A program made the translations under genes and the position numbers. A stretch of DNA of 64,000 nucleotides from Streptomyces sp. BV286 (lineage in GTDB: Bacteria > Actinomycetota > Actinomycetes > Streptomycetales > Streptomycetaceae): assembly GCF_019090165.1 (NCBI RefSeq), contig NZ_JAHRIB010000059.1:1-64000 (forward strand). The letters run 5' to 3'. This document shows, one piece after another, positions 55,100 through 64,000 of the stretch; the first letter of the stretch is position 1, and the number at the start of each line of letters is the position of its first letter. The notes beneath the pieces were generated by a model that did not search any database, had not been told where the DNA came from, and worked only from the letters and a program-made list of their open reading frames with translations.

Positions 55100-55303
55100 A
55101 TGTGTTCTCACCAGACTTCGTGCCCCTCCGCCGGCCGCCCGGACCGCGACGACGCGCACATCGTCGCCGCCCACCCCGAGCAGGGCTGGTACCTGCTGTG
55201 CGACGGCGCGATCGTCTTCGACGACACCGGCGCGCTGCTGCCCGACGGACGGGTCGTCGGCCCGCACCGGGTGCCGGCCGCGCAGTTGGCCATCGCCGCC
55301 TGA
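55100..55303 (+). CDS. DUF5999 family small protein
   Basis: 67 residues, beginning MCSHQTSCPSAGRPDRDDAH and continuing VAAHPEQGWYLLCDGAIVF and DTGALLPDGRVVGPHR. The N-terminal Cys-X2-His-X3-Cys group could bind metal. This is the compact family I recall as DUF5999, widespread in Streptomyces. ATG 55100 with GGAGG nearby gives the conserved N-terminus; the in-frame ATG at 55040 adds an Arg-rich extension that looks non-coding. Function unknown. Confidence 0.8.
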   Translation: MCSHQTSCPSAGRPDRDDAHIVAAHPEQGWYLLCDGAIVFDDTGALLPDGRVVGPHRVPAAQLAIAA

Positions 55304-55641
55304 CCACTCCCGGACTGTGTCGACGACACGAGGCCGGGCGCCGGCACGGGGCCGGGCGCCGACAGGGGCACGCGAGCCACCGGCCATGACAGCCACCGGA
55401 CGTCAGAACCGCTGGGCCATGAGAGCCACCGGACGGCGAAAGCCGGTTATCGCGCCCCGTTGACTGTCGTCAGGACATCGATACGCTCCTGGTGCCGTCC
55501 CACCACGACAGGGAGCGGATGACCTTGGAGCTCAGGCACCCCCGGGGCGTCAACCCGGGACGCGCGGAGGGTCGTTCCGTACGAACGGAAAGTGATCCCC
55601 TGCCCCCGGTTGGTGATCTCCGGTGACGGTGACGATCTAGA
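55304..55641. other. Intergenic region before paaX-like gene
   Basis: 338 bp. Contains the palindrome GTGTCGACGACAC, two copies of GCCGGGCGCCG, and two near-identical 19-bp direct repeats at 55384 and 55417. No gene seen. Confidence 0.55.
55384..55435. repeat. 19-bp direct repeat pair
   Basis: CCATGACAGCCACCGGACG at 55384 and CCATGAGAGCCACCGGACG at 55417, one mismatch, 33-bp period. Confidence 0.75.
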
Positions 55642-56475
55642 GTGATCAACGTGTCCGAGCAGCACGCCCCCCGGTCCCTCATCGTCACCTTCTACGGCGC
55701 GTACGGCCGCTTCGCCCCAGGTCCCGTACCCGTGGCCGAACTGATCCGGCTGCTGGCCGCGGTCGGCGTGGACGCGCCCTCCGTGCGTTCGTCGGTGTCC
55801 CGGCTCAAACGCCGCGGGCTGCTCCTGCCGGCCCGCACCGCGACCGGCGCCGCCGGGTACGCCCTGTCGCCGGACGCGCGGCAGCTGCTCGACGACGGCG
55901 ACCGGCGGGTCTACGCGGCCTCGCCCCCCGCGGACGACACCTGGGTCCTCGCCGTGTTCTCCGTGCCGGAGTCCGAGCGGCAGAAACGTCACGTGCTGCG
56001 CTCCCGCCTGTCCGGTCTCGGCTTCGGGACGGCCGCACCGGGGGTGTGGCTCGCCCCCTCCCGTCTCTACGAGGAGACCCGTCACACGCTGGAGCGGCTG
56101 CGGCTCGACGCGTACGTGGAGCTGTTCCGCGGGGAGCACCTGGGGTATGCGCCGACGGCCGAGGCGGTCGCGCGCTGGTGGGACCTGGCCGCGATCGCCA
56201 AGCAGCACGAGGCGTTCCTCGACCGCCACGCGCGCGTGCTGCACGACTGGGAGGCACGGTCGGACACCCCCGACGAGGAGGCGTACCGCGACTATCTGTT
56301 CGCTCTCGACTCCTGGCGCCACCTCCCGTACGCCGATCCGGGGCTGCCTCCCGCGCTGCTCCCCCAGGACTGGCCCGGCGCCCGCTCGGCGGCGGTGTTC
56401 CGGGCCCTGCACGAGCGGCTGCGGGACGCCGGGGCGGCCTTCGCGGGCGTACCGGCGCGGCCGCCCCGGGCCTGA
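55642..56475 (+). CDS. PaaX-family transcriptional regulator
   Basis: 277 residues. The N-terminal winged helix is RSLIVTFYGAYGRFAPGPVP and VDAPSVRSSVSRLKRRGLLL (about 10-70). The middle domain is TWVLAVFSVPESERQKRHVL and LGFGTAAPGVWLAPSRLYEE, and the C-terminal domain is AYRDYLFALDSWRHLPYADP. These are the three blocks of PaaX proteins, named for the phenylacetate repressor. No phenylacetate genes are nearby, so its target is open. GTG 55642 is used; GTG 55651 is a close alternative and no ribosome site decides between them. Confidence 0.88.
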   Translation: MINVSEQHAPRSLIVTFYGAYGRFAPGPVPVAELIRLLAAVGVDAPSVRSSVSRLKRRGLLLPARTATGAAGYALSPDARQLLDDGDRRVYAASPPADDTWVLAVFSVPESERQKRHVLRSRLSGLGFGTAAPGVWLAPSRLYEETRHTLERLRLDAYVELFRGEHLGYAPTAEAVARWWDLAAIAKQHEAFLDRHARVLHDWEARSDTPDEEAYRDYLFALDSWRHLPYADPGLPPALLPQDWPGARSAAVFRALHERLRDAGAAFAGVPARPPRA

Positions 56476-56839
56476 AGCGGCGCGGGGCGGCCGCGCTGAG
56501 GGCCGGCCGACCTGGGCGTCGCGGCCGTGCCGACGGCCGCTTCGTACGGCCCGGACGCCGTGCGCCCGCGCTGGGAGGCGCGCTACACCAGGGGCCTGTC
56601 AGCCCTCCAGGACTTCCGTCATGGACACGCGACAGAACGGGTCACGGAGTCACGACTCCGTTCGCCGGGTCACGACTCGTCGATAGCACGGTAACGACGG
56701 GAGCAGACCGCGGGAGACAGACCGTTCATCTGGGTAAGCAGCCCGACAGCAGGCCGAACGTCCCGAAAAGTGCCCGCCGAGCGCCTCTGTCCGGTTGCGT
56801 CGTACCATTCCTAAAGTTGAAAGCAGGACATCCTGCTCC
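56476..56839. other. Intergenic region before ATP-binding protein gene
   Basis: 363 bp without a gene. A hairpin ACGGAGT-CACG-ACTCCGT lies at 56644-56661 beside repeated CGGGTCACG words, and a ribosome-site hairpin at 56822-56837. Confidence 0.55.
56822..56837 (+). promoter_or_regulatory. Inverted repeat covering ribosome site
   Basis: AGCAGGA-CA-TCCTGCT, perfect seven-base arms, ending two bases before ATG 56840. The only Shine-Dalgarno-like AGGA is in the left arm, so pairing would hide it. Confidence 0.5.
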
Positions 56840-57292
56840 ATGAACGGACCCGCCTTGCACGAGCCACACGCCCCAGCCTCCTGGCGCATCGCCCTGCCGC
56901 ACACCGCAGCGGCCGTGCCCGTCGCCCGCGCCCTGGTCCGTACCGCACTCGCCGAGATCGAGTACACCGCCGACAGCGACACCGCGGAACTGCTCACCGC
57001 GGAGCTGGTGGCCAACGCCGTGGAGCACACCAGGGGCGACGCCCCCATAGAGCTGGTCGTGGAGCTCCTGCCCACCGGGTGTCAGGTGGAGGTGCACGAC
57101 CCCGATCCGGCCCCGCCGGGCGATCTCACGGTCCCCGATCCGTCGGACGAGCCGGACCCCTGGCAGGAGCACGGCCGCGGGCTGCTGCTGATCCGCACCC
57201 TCAGCTCGTCGTGCGGCCATCGCCCGACGGAGTCCGGGAAGGCGGTCTGGTTCCGGCTGCCGGTGGTACCGCACCAGCGGAAGCCGGCATAG
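56840..57292 (+). CDS. ATP-binding protein, anti-sigma-factor kinase (RsbW/SpoIIAB) fold
   Basis: 150-residue HATPase-c domain protein of the type that often regulates sigma factors in Streptomyces. The N-box is ELLTAELVANAVEHT, the G1-like segment VEVHDPDPAPP and the G2 box HGRGLLLIRTLSSSCG. It begins with WRIALPHTAAAVPVARALVR, the usual first strand and helix. No sigma factor or anti-anti-sigma gene lies beside it, so the partner is unknown. ATG 56840 is the likely start, under an inverted repeat that could mask the ribosome site. Convergent with argF. Confidence 0.85.
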   Translation: MNGPALHEPHAPASWRIALPHTAAAVPVARALVRTALAEIEYTADSDTAELLTAELVANAVEHTRGDAPIELVVELLPTGCQVEVHDPDPAPPGDLTVPDPSDEPDPWQEHGRGLLLIRTLSSSCGHRPTESGKAVWFRLPVVPHQRKPA

Positions 57293-57352
57293 CGACGCCC
57301 GAGCGATTCCGCAGGTCACACCCCCGCGTGAGCCGGTAACGGCGCCGGGCGC

Positions 57353-58360
57353 TCAGGCCAGCGTCGCCACCAGGACCGCCTTGATCGTGTGCAGCCGGTT
57401 CTCCGCCTCGTCGAAGACGACCGAGTGGGCCGACTCGAAGACCTCGTCGGTGACCTCCAGGGAGTCCAGGCCGTGCCGCTCGTGGATCTCGCGGCCGACC
57501 TTGGTGCCCAGGTCGTGGAAGGCGGGCAGGCAGTGCAGGAACTTGACGTCCGCGTTGCCGGTGGCGCGCAGGACGTCCATCGTCACGGCGTACGGGCCGA
57601 GGGCGACGATGCGCTCGTCCCAGACCTCCTTGGGCTCCCCCATCGAGACCCACACGTCCGTGGCGACGAAGTCGGCGCCCGCGACACCCTCGGTGACCTC
57701 CTCGGTGAGCGTGATCCGCGCCCCGCTGCGCACGGCGAGCTCACGCGCCTGCTCCACGACCTCCTCGGCGGGCCAGTAGGCCCTGGGCGCGACGATCCGT
57801 ACGTCCATGCCGAGCAGCGCCCCGGTGACCAGGTACGAGTTGCCCATGTTGAGGCGGGCGTCGCCGAGGTAGGCGAAGGCGATCTCGTCGAGCGGCTTGG
57901 CCGAGTGCTCGGCCATGGTGAGCACGTCGGCCAGCATCTGCGTCGGGTGCCAGGCGTCGGTCAGGCCGTTGTAGACGGGCACGCCGGCGTGGGCCGCCAG
58001 CTCCTCGACGCCCTCCTGGCTGTCCCCCCGGTACTCGATCGCGTGGAACATCCGGCCGAGCACCCGAGCGGTGTCCTTCACGGACTCCTTGTGCCCTATC
58101 TGCGAGCCGGACGGGTCCAGGTACGTGGTCGACGCGCCCTGGTCCGCCGCCGCGACCTCGAAGGCACAGCGCGTGCGCGTCGAGGTCTTCTCGAAGATCA
58201 GCGCGATGTTCCGGCCCCGCAGGTGCTGGGTCTCCGTCCCGGCCTTCTTCGCCGCCTTCAGCTCGGCGGCGAGCTCGATCAGGCCGCGGAACTCCTCCTG
58301 CGTGAAGTCCAGCTCCTTCAGGAAGTGTCGGCCGGCGAGGGCGTACGGGACTGTCGCCAT
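57353..58360 (-). CDS. argF: Ornithine carbamoyltransferase
   Basis: Cytosolic enzyme joining ornithine and carbamoyl phosphate to citrulline; 335 residues. The carbamoyl-phosphate motif is [13 protein letters not shown] (STRTR, about 58-62), with the [14 protein letters not shown] segment and the ornithine-binding [10 protein letters not shown] (HCLP, about 272). As far as I recall this is the only OTC in S. coelicolor and serves biosynthesis, but it lies next to arginine deiminase and could also act in the catabolic direction. ATG 58360. Two direct repeats 20 bp apart lie about 40-70 bp upstream and may be its operator. Separate from arcA by 157 bp. Confidence 0.95.
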   Translation of the reverse strand: MATVPYALAGRHFLKELDFTQEEFRGLIELAAELKAAKKAGTETQHLRGRNIALIFEKTSTRTRCAFEVAAADQGASTTYLDPSGSQIGHKESVKDTARVLGRMFHAIEYRGDSQEGVEELAAHAGVPVYNGLTDAWHPTQMLADVLTMAEHSAKPLDEIAFAYLGDARLNMGNSYLVTGALLGMDVRIVAPRAYWPAEEVVEQARELAVRSGARITLTEEVTEGVAGADFVATDVWVSMGEPKEVWDERIVALGPYAVTMDVLRATGNADVKFLHCLPAFHDLGTKVGREIHERHGLDSLEVTDEVFESAHSVVFDEAENRLHTIKAVLVATLA

Positions 58361-58398
58361 GGGGGCGCTCCAGGGTTACGTAAACAGGGACTCTTGGA

Positions 58399-58428
58399 AT
58401 TCTATACGACGCTCCACATTTCTATACG
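58399..58428 (-). promoter_or_regulatory. Paired direct repeats upstream of argF
   Basis: ATTCTATACG (58399-58408) and TTTCTATACG (58419-58428); on the gene strand CGTATAGAA(A/T) twice, exactly 20 bp apart, in an AT-rich patch. Candidate operator (ArgR is plausible), possibly overlapping the promoter. Confidence 0.5.
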
Positions 58429-58517
58429 GTCTCGTTTTCGAGACGACTGTCCCGCTCCCCGGGCATCGGTCCCGCTCCGGGGCGGCGCGACGCGTCAGGG
58501 GCCCTCGGAAACCGGGC

Positions 58518-59744
58518 CTAGCCCACCGGGTCCCGCTCGACCGGGCAGCTCATGCAGCGCGGTCCGCCGCGCCCCCGCCCCAGTTCGCTCCCCGGGATCT
58601 CGATCACCTCGATGCCCTGCTTGCGCAGATGCGTGTTCGTGGTCTGGTTCCGCTCGTAGGCGACGACGACGCCCGGCTCGACCGCGAGGACGTTGCAGCC
58701 GTCGTCCCACTGTTCGCGCTCGGCGGCGTGGACGTCCTGCGTGGCGGTCAGTACGCGGATCCTGTCGAGCCCCAGTGCCGCGGCGATCGCGCGGTGCATG
58801 TGCTCCGGCGGGTGGTCGGTGACCTTCAGTTCCTTGTCGCCGACGCCCGGTTCGATGGTGTACGAGCGGAGCATGCCGAGCCCCGCGTACTGGGTGAAGG
58901 TGTCGCCGTCGACCATCGTCATCACCGTGTCGAGGTGCATGAGGGCACGCTTCTTCGGCATGTCGAGCGCCACGATCGTCTGTGCCGAGCCGGTGGCGAA
59001 GAGCTTGTGCGCGAGCATCTCCACGGCCTGGGGGGTGGTCCGCTCGCTCATGCCGATGAGCACGGCGCCGTTGCCGATGACGAGTACGTCGCCGCCCTCG
59101 ATGGTGGACGGGTAGTCGGCCTGCCCCTCGGACCACACGTTGAACGTTTCTTCTCTGAACAGCGGGTGGTGCCGGTAGATCGCCTCGAAGTGCACGGTCT
59201 CGCGTCTGCGCGCGGGCCAGCGCATGGCGTTGATGGAGACGCCGTCGTAGATCCAGGCGGAGGTGTCGCGGGTGAAGAGGTGGTTGGGCAGCGGTCCGAG
59301 CAGGAAGTCGTCGAGGTCCATGACGTGGAAGCGCACGGACGTCGGCTCCGCGTGGGCCTCCAGGAACTCCCGCTTGGTCGTCCCGCCGACCAGCACCTCG
59401 GCCAGCTCGCCCGCCGGCAGCGTCTCGAAGGCGGCCCGCAGGTGGTCGGTGGCGAGCGGCCCGTACTCCTTCTCGTCGAAGACCCGGTCCAGGACGAGCG
59501 ACCGGGCCGCCGGGATGGCCATGGTCTCGGTCAGCAGGTCACCGAAGAGGTGGACGGTGACTCCGCGGTCCCGCAGGACGTCCGCGAAACCGTCGTGCTC
59601 CGCGCGGGCCCTGCGCACCCACAGCACGTCGTCGAAGAGCAGGGCGTCCTTGTTGCTGGGGGTGAGCCTTTTGAGCTCCAGATCCGGCCGGTGCAGGATG
59701 ACGCGGCGCAGGCGCCCGGCCTCGGAGTCGACATGGAATGCCAT
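58518..59744 (-). CDS. arcA: Arginine deiminase
   Basis: Hydrolyses arginine to citrulline and ammonia; 408 residues. The guanidino-modifying fold is evident: N-terminal [20 protein letters not shown], the catalytic Asp region [18 protein letters not shown], the Glu/His segment [20 protein letters not shown] with [11 protein letters not shown], and the nucleophile C397 in the terminal [12 protein letters not shown] 59744 was chosen because AGGA lies seven bases upstream and this gives the conserved [10 protein letters not shown] start. With argF it could form an arginine catabolic branch to carbamoyl phosphate; I see no carbamate kinase or arginine/ornithine antiporter here. Confidence 0.95.
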   Translation of the reverse strand: MAFHVDSEAGRLRRVILHRPDLELKRLTPSNKDALLFDDVLWVRRARAEHDGFADVLRDRGVTVHLFGDLLTETMAIPAARSLVLDRVFDEKEYGPLATDHLRAAFETLPAGELAEVLVGGTTKREFLEAHAEPTSVRFHVMDLDDFLLGPLPNHLFTRDTSAWIYDGVSINAMRWPARRRETVHFEAIYRHHPLFREETFNVWSEGQADYPSTIEGGDVLVIGNGAVLIGMSERTTPQAVEMLAHKLFATGSAQTIVALDMPKKRALMHLDTVMTMVDGDTFTQYAGLGMLRSYTIEPGVGDKELKVTDHPPEHMHRAIAAALGLDRIRVLTATQDVHAAEREQWDDGCNVLAVEPGVVVAYERNQTTNTHLRKQGIEVIEIPGSELGRGRGGPRCMSCPVERDPVG

Positions 59745-59868
59745 GTCTCCATCCTGACCATCCGGACGCGCGTTCACCCACCGAAGTGCGGAGGTTTTCG
59801 CCCCCGCCGCTCCTGCCCGCCCGGACCCCGGCGCCCCCGCTTCCCGGCTTCCCGGCTTCCCGGAACGC

Positions 59869-59913
59869 CGGAACCCCGGACGGGCTGAGGCTCTCAGCCC
59901 GTCCGGGGTTCCG
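59869..59913 (-). terminator. Terminator of the hen1-pnkp operon
   Basis: Perfect 20-bp stem (59869-59888 with 59894-59913), five-base loop GGCTC. The strongest hairpin in the window. Three CTTCCCGG repeats lie just beyond it. Confidence 0.88.
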
Positions 59914-59952
59914 AAAGCGTGCGCTCCAGGGCGAGGCGACCCCTGCAGACCT

Positions 59953-62523
59953 CTACAGCCGCGGGTCCACCGGCTCCGACTCCAGGGCCAGTACCCCGAA
60001 CACCGCCTCGTGGACCCGCCACAGCGGCTCGCCCTCCGCCAGCCGGTCCAGCGCCTCCAGCCCCAGCGCGTACTCGCGGAGCGCGAGCGAGCGCTTGTGG
60101 TTGAGGAAGCGGCCCCTCAGCCGGTCGAGGTTCTCGGGCCGGGTGTACTCCGGCCCGTAGATGATCCGCAGGTACTCGCGGCCCCGGCACTTGATCCCGG
60201 GCTGCACCAGGCGTCCCTCCTTGCCGCGCGCGAGGGCCTGGACGGGCTTGACGACCATGCCCTCGCCGCCACGGCCGGTCATCTCCAGCCACCAGTCGAC
60301 GCCGGCCTCCACCGAGGCCGGGTCGTCCGTGTCGACGAAGAGACGCCGGGTGGTCCGCAGCAGTCCGGACGGGTCGGCCGTCACCAGCCGGTCGATCAGC
60401 GTGAGCTGCTCGTCGTGCGGCACACCCGCAAGGCTCCGCCCCTGGACGGCGAGGATCTGGAAGGGCGCGAGCCGCACGCCGTCCAGGCCCGACGTGGTCC
60501 AGCAGTACCGCCGGTAGGCGTCGGTGAAGGAGGCCGCGTCGACGGCCCGTTCACGCTGCTTGGCGAGCAGGTCCGCCACGTCGACGCCCCGCGCCGCGGC
60601 CCCTTCGAGTGCGGCGACCGCTCCCGGGAACACGGCACCGGCGGCCGCGCCCACCGCGGCGTACTGCGAGCGCAGCAGCCCCGACGCCTTCAGCGACCAG
60701 GGCAGCAGCTCGGCGTCGAGCAGCACCCAGTCCGTCTCCAGCTCCTCCCACAGCCCGGCCTCCGTGACCGCGTCCCGCACCCGCCCGAGGATCTCCTCGG
60801 TGACGGAGAGGCCCTCGGACGAACCGCCGGCCTGTTCCGCGAAGAACGGCCGTCCGGTACGGGTGTACAGCGCGCCCGAGGCGCCGGCCGCTCCGAACCG
60901 CTCCCGCGCGGTCCCGGCGTCCCGGCACACCAGCGCCACCGCCCGCGACCCCATGTGCTTCTCCTCGCACACGACCCGGGCGACCCCGTCCGCCCGGTAC
61001 TGCGCGAAGGCCTCGGCCGGGTGCTCCAGGTAGCCCTCCACCTTGGACGTCGCGGTGGGCGCCATGGTCGGCGGCAGGTACGGCATCAGCCGCGGGTCCA
61101 CGGCGAAGCGGCTCATGACCTCCAGGGCCGCGGCCGCGTTCTCCTCGCGCACGGAGACCCGGCCCGCGTGCCGGGTCTCGACGACCCGGCGGCCGTGCAC
61201 GTCCGCGAGGTCGAGCGGCCGTCCCTCGTGACCGCCCGGCGCCTCGGAGGCCAGCGGCTTGACCGGCTCGTACCAGACCCGCTCGGCCGGTACGTCGACG
61301 AGTTCGCGCTCCGGCCAGCGCAGCGCGGTGAGCTTGCCGCCGAAGACGGCACCGGTGTCCAGGCAGATGGTGTTGTTCAGCCAGGTGGCCTCCGGGACGG
61401 GGGTGTGGCCGTAGACCACGGCCGCCCGGCCGCGGTAGTCCTCGGCCCACGGGTAGCGCACCGGCAGCCCGAACTCGTCGGTCTCGCCGGTGGTTTCGCC
61501 GTACAGCGCGTGCGAGCGCACCCGGCCCGACGTACGCCCGTGGTACTTCTCGGGCAGCCCGGCGTGGCAGACGACGAGACGGCCGCCGTCGAGGACGTAG
61601 TGGCTGACGAGTCCGTCGACGAACTCCCGCACCTGCTGCTTGAACTCCTCGCTCTCGCCCTCCATCTGCTCGATGGTCTCGGCGAGGCCGTGGGTGTGCT
61701 GGACCTTGCGGCCCTTGAGGTAACGCCCGTACTTGTTCTCGTGGTTGCCCGGCACGCACAGGGCGTCGCCCGAGCCGACCATGGACATCACCCGGCGCAG
61801 GACGCCCGGGGAGTCCGGGCCGCGGTCGACGAGGTCGCCGACGAAGACGGCCGTGCGCCCCTGCGGGTGCACGCCGTCGGCGTAGCCCAACTTGCCCAGC
61901 AGGGCGTCCAGTTCGGACGCGCAGCCGTGGATGTCGCCGATGATGTCGAACGGGCCGGTGAGGTGGGTCAGGTCGTTGAACCGCTTCTCGGTGCGGACCT
62001 CGGCGCTCTCCGCCTCCTCCGCGCCCCGCAGGACGTGCACCTTCCGGAACCCCTCGCGCTCCAGGTGCCGCAGGGAGCGCCGCAGTTCGCGGGTGTGCCG
62101 CTGGATGACGCGGCGCGGCATGTCCGCGCGGTCGGTGCGCGAGGCGTTGCGCTCGGCGCACACCTGCTCGGGCACGTCGAGGACGATGGCGATGGGCAGC
62201 ACGTCGTGCTTCCTGGCGAGCTCGATCAGCTGCTTGCGGGCCTCCTGCTGCACGTTGGTCGCGTCCACGACCGTGCGCCGGCCCGCCGCGAGCCGCTTGC
62301 CCGCGATGTAGTGCAGGACGTCGAAGGCGTCCCCGCTGGCGCTCTGGTCGTTCTCGTCGTCGGCGACCAGGCCCCGGCAGAAGTCCGACGAGATCACCTC
62401 GGTCGGCTTGAAGTGCTTGCGCGCGAAGGTGGACTTGCCCGAACCGGACGCGCCGATCAGCACGACGAGGGAGAGGTCGGTGACGGGCAGCGTGCGCACC
62501 CTGGTCTCGTTGTCGTCGCTCAT
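59953..62523 (-). CDS. pnkp: Bacterial polynucleotide kinase-phosphatase/ligase Pnkp (RNA repair)
   Basis: Three-domain RNA end-healing and sealing enzyme, 856 residues, close to the Clostridium thermocellum protein. The kinase domain (about 1-170) has P-loop GASGSGKST (24-32). The metallophosphatase (about 185-480) has GDIHG (196-200), GDLVDRG (229-235) and GNHE (259-262). The adenylyltransferase/ligase module (about 480-856) has the lysyl-AMP motif EEKHMGS with K522, then GGEGMVVKP and [16 protein letters not shown]. It phosphorylates 5'-OH ends, removes 2',3'-cyclic phosphate and, with Hen1, ligates. ATG 62523 overlaps the hen1 stop (ATGA), so the pair is translationally coupled. Terminated by a 20-bp hairpin. 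Confidence 0.95.
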   Translation of the reverse strand: MSDDNETRVRTLPVTDLSLVVLIGASGSGKSTFARKHFKPTEVISSDFCRGLVADDENDQSASGDAFDVLHYIAGKRLAAGRRTVVDATNVQQEARKQLIELARKHDVLPIAIVLDVPEQVCAERNASRTDRADMPRRVIQRHTRELRRSLRHLEREGFRKVHVLRGAEEAESAEVRTEKRFNDLTHLTGPFDIIGDIHGCASELDALLGKLGYADGVHPQGRTAVFVGDLVDRGPDSPGVLRRVMSMVGSGDALCVPGNHENKYGRYLKGRKVQHTHGLAETIEQMEGESEEFKQQVREFVDGLVSHYVLDGGRLVVCHAGLPEKYHGRTSGRVRSHALYGETTGETDEFGLPVRYPWAEDYRGRAAVVYGHTPVPEATWLNNTICLDTGAVFGGKLTALRWPERELVDVPAERVWYEPVKPLASEAPGGHEGRPLDLADVHGRRVVETRHAGRVSVREENAAAALEVMSRFAVDPRLMPYLPPTMAPTATSKVEGYLEHPAEAFAQYRADGVARVVCEEKHMGSRAVALVCRDAGTARERFGAAGASGALYTRTGRPFFAEQAGGSSEGLSVTEEILGRVRDAVTEAGLWEELETDWVLLDAELLPWSLKASGLLRSQYAAVGAAAGAVFPGAVAALEGAAARGVDVADLLAKQRERAVDAASFTDAYRRYCWTTSGLDGVRLAPFQILAVQGRSLAGVPHDEQLTLIDRLVTADPSGLLRTTRRLFVDTDDPASVEAGVDWWLEMTGRGGEGMVVKPVQALARGKEGRLVQPGIKCRGREYLRIIYGPEYTRPENLDRLRGRFLNHKRSLALREYALGLEALDRLAEGEPLWRVHEAVFGVLALESEPVDPRL

Positions 62524-64000
62524 GCGGCCTTCTCCCCCTTCGCGTTCCGTGTGATGGCAGTGCTTGCTGCGGTCTCGGTGGCCGCGGTGAAGACGGCCAT
62601 CTGCGTCGGCGGCCCCACCTCCGGGTCGTCGGGGCCGACCGGTACGAACTCCACGCCGTACCCGTGCCGTGCGGCCACCGCGCCCGCCCAGTCCCGGAAT
62701 TCGGCGCGGGTCCACTCGAAGCGGTGGTCGCCGTGCCGGACGTGGCCGGCCGGGAGGCTCTCCCAGCGGACGTTGTACTCGACGTTCGGTGTCGTCACGA
62801 GCACGGTCCTCGGGCGCGCGGAACCGAACACCGCGTACTCCAGGGCGGGCAGCCGCGGCAGGTCGAGGTGCTCGACGACCTCACTCAGCACCGCGGCGTC
62901 GTATCCCTTGAGCCGCTTGTCGGTGTACGCGAGCGAGCCCTGGAATAGCTTGACGCGGTCGGCCTGCCGCTCGCCCATGCGGTCCAGTTTGAGGCGCCGG
63001 GAGGCGATGGTGAGGGCCCGCATCGAGACGTCGACCCCGACGATCTCGGTGAAACGCGGATCCTTCAGCAGCTCCTGCACCAACTGGCCCTGCCCGCACC
63101 CGAGGTCGAGCACACGAGCGGCATCGGCGGCCTTCAGCGCGGCGACGATCGCGTCCCGTCGGCGGACGGCGAGCGGTACCGGCTTCTCCTCGGTGTCCGC
63201 CTGCTCGTCCACCGCGTTGTCGATCTCCTCGACCGCGCTGTCGTCCGTCTCGGCGAGCCGGACGAGCTCCAGCCGCTCCATGGCCTGCCGCGTCAGCGAC
63301 CAGCGGCGCGACAGATAGCGGCTGGTGATCAGCTTCTGCTCCGGGTGGTCCGGAAGCCAGCCCTCCCCCGCCCGCAGCAGCTTGTCGACCTCGTCACTGG
63401 CGACCCAGTAGTGCTTGGCGTCGTCGAGCACCGGCAGCAGGACGTACAGATGGCGCAGCGCGTCGGCGAGACGCTGCTCGCCCTCCAGGACGAGGCTCAC
63501 ATACCGGGAGTCGCCCCACTCGGGGAACTCCGGGTCCAGCGCCACGGGTTCGGCAGCCACCGTCCAGCCGAGCGGTTCGAAGAGCGCGCGTACGAGACCG
63601 GCGCCGCCGCGGGCCGGCAGGGCCGGCACCTCGATGCGCAGGGGCAGCGGTCGCGCGGGCAGCTCGGGCCTGGCGTGGCACGTCCCCTTCATCGCGCTGG
63701 AGAACACGCTGCTCAGCGCCACGGCGAGCAGCGAGGACGCGGCGTAGGGGCGGTCGTTGACGTACTGCGCGAGAGCCGCGTCCGGTGCGCCGCCACGGCC
63801 CTTGCCCTTGCCGCGCCGGACCAGTGCGACCGCGTCGACCTCCAGGAGCAACGCCGCCGTGCAGCGCTCCGCGCTCGCCTCGGGATAGAGGACGTGCGCC
63901 TTGCCGTAGGAGGTGGAGAACGCCTGCGTCTTGTCGGGATGCTTGTGCAGCAGGAAACCGAGGTCGGTCGCGGGGCGCTCCGGGGAGCCGGTGGTACTGA
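62520..64000 (-). CDS. hen1: Hen1 3'-terminal RNA ribose 2'-O-methyltransferase, N-terminal residues beyond window
   Basis: Partner of Pnkp in bacterial RNA repair. The frame is open to the right edge: the first visible residues are STTGSPERPATDLGFLLHKH, the usual Hen1 N-terminus, so only about five codons are missing; the TTG at 63851 is not the start. The N-terminal half (about 240 residues) is the region known to activate the Pnkp ligase. The C-terminal half is the methyltransferase: VLDLGCGQGQLVQELLKD binds AdoMet, SEVVEHLDLPRL gives the Mn-binding Glu-x-x-Glu-His, and HGDHRFEWTRAEF the further His. It marks the repaired 3' end with 2'-O-methyl so the tRNA cannot be cut again at that site. 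ATGA overlap with pnkp. Confidence 0.94.
   Translation of the reverse strand, partial: STTGSPERPATDLGFLLHKHPDKTQAFSTSYGKAHVLYPEASAERCTAALLLEVDAVALVRRGKGKGRGGAPDAALAQYVNDRPYAASSLLAVALSSVFSSAMKGTCHARPELPARPLPLRIEVPALPARGGAGLVRALFEPLGWTVAAEPVALDPEFPEWGDSRYVSLVLEGEQRLADALRHLYVLLPVLDDAKHYWVASDEVDKLLRAGEGWLPDHPEQKLITSRYLSRRWSLTRQAMERLELVRLAETDDSAVEEIDNAVDEQADTEEKPVPLAVRRRDAIVAALKAADAARVLDLGCGQGQLVQELLKDPRFTEIVGVDVSMRALTIASRRLKLDRMGERQADRVKLFQGSLAYTDKRLKGYDAAVLSEVVEHLDLPRLPALEYAVFGSARPRTVLVTTPNVEYNVRWESLPAGHVRHGDHRFEWTRAEFRDWAGAVAARHGYGVEFVPVGPDDPEVGPPTQMAVFTAATETAASTAITRNAKGEKAA

Noticed and set aside
60010..63318. Open frame of 1102 codons opposite pnkp and hen1
   Set aside because: Low-complexity Arg/Gly/Asp/Val product; it mirrors the third-position GC of the real genes, whose motifs are all on the other strand.
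63851..63853. TTG at 63851 as the hen1 start
   Set aside because: The conserved Hen1 N-terminus continues upstream to the window edge in the same frame.

Overview
The window is a high-GC actinobacterial chromosome segment and almost certainly comes from a Streptomyces. The evidence is the strong GC bias at third codon positions, the sporulation regulator WhiI with a sigma-WhiG-like promoter, Rok7B7 next to the xylose and chitobiose transporters, a perfect CebR box, TTA (bldA-type) codons in only two genes, and many GC-rich intrinsic hairpins at gene ends. The order hemG, hemE, whiI, rnd, fadAB, dxs, xylFGH, rok7B7, ngcEFG, acnA, murA-like, argF, arcA matches what I remember of S. coelicolor around SCO6041 down to SCO5975. 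That synteny is recalled from memory and was not checked. I see no rRNA, tRNA, CRISPR array, transposase or prophage.

Layout. Positions 1-9550 carry mostly core genes: haem synthesis (hemG cut by the window edge, and hemE), a DUF4349 lipoprotein, a CoA-disulfide-reductase-like flavoprotein, a rhomboid protease, DUF3000, whiI and an RNase D-like nuclease. Positions 9620-16329 form a self-contained mannoside island: an ABC importer without ATPase, a divergent GH2 beta-mannosidase and its LacI repressor, with two matching operators between the divergent arms. Positions 16603-25183 hold a two-gene beta-oxidation operon, a propeller-like hypothetical, a small NYN/PIN-like protein, an amino-acid permease and dxs.

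Positions 25494-33842 form one leftward block: ngcEFG (GlcNAc/chitobiose uptake), then rok7B7, then xylFGH. In both transporter operons a strong hairpin follows the binding-protein gene. Positions 34438-45146 are polysaccharide and protein degradation: a secreted GH92 alpha-mannosidase, a lipoprotein whose upstream region shares the GH92 operator motif, a cellulose-type AA10 lytic monooxygenase behind a perfect CebR box, and a large subtilisin.

Positions 45206-56475 hold a TTA-containing LuxR-type regulator, aconitase with several candidate operators upstream, a DUF4236 protein, an unusual HTH-MurA fusion, a lipase-like hydrolase, a membrane protein, small secreted or hypothetical proteins and a PaaX-type regulator. 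Positions 56840-64000 carry an anti-sigma-kinase-like ATPase, ornithine carbamoyltransferase, arginine deiminase, and the Pnkp-Hen1 RNA repair cassette, whose hen1 start lies just beyond the right edge.

The most notable systems are the translationally coupled hen1-pnkp RNA repair pair and the HTH-MurA fusion with an inverted repeat at its own start. That repeat follows the same ATCTC-N6-GAGAT pattern as a palindrome upstream of aconitase. Two operator-motif families link polysaccharide genes to repressors: GACAACGTTGTC, whose regulator is not in this window, and the CTAAACCGGTA-type pair of the mannoside locus. A roughly 40-bp dispersed intergenic repeat occurs six times.
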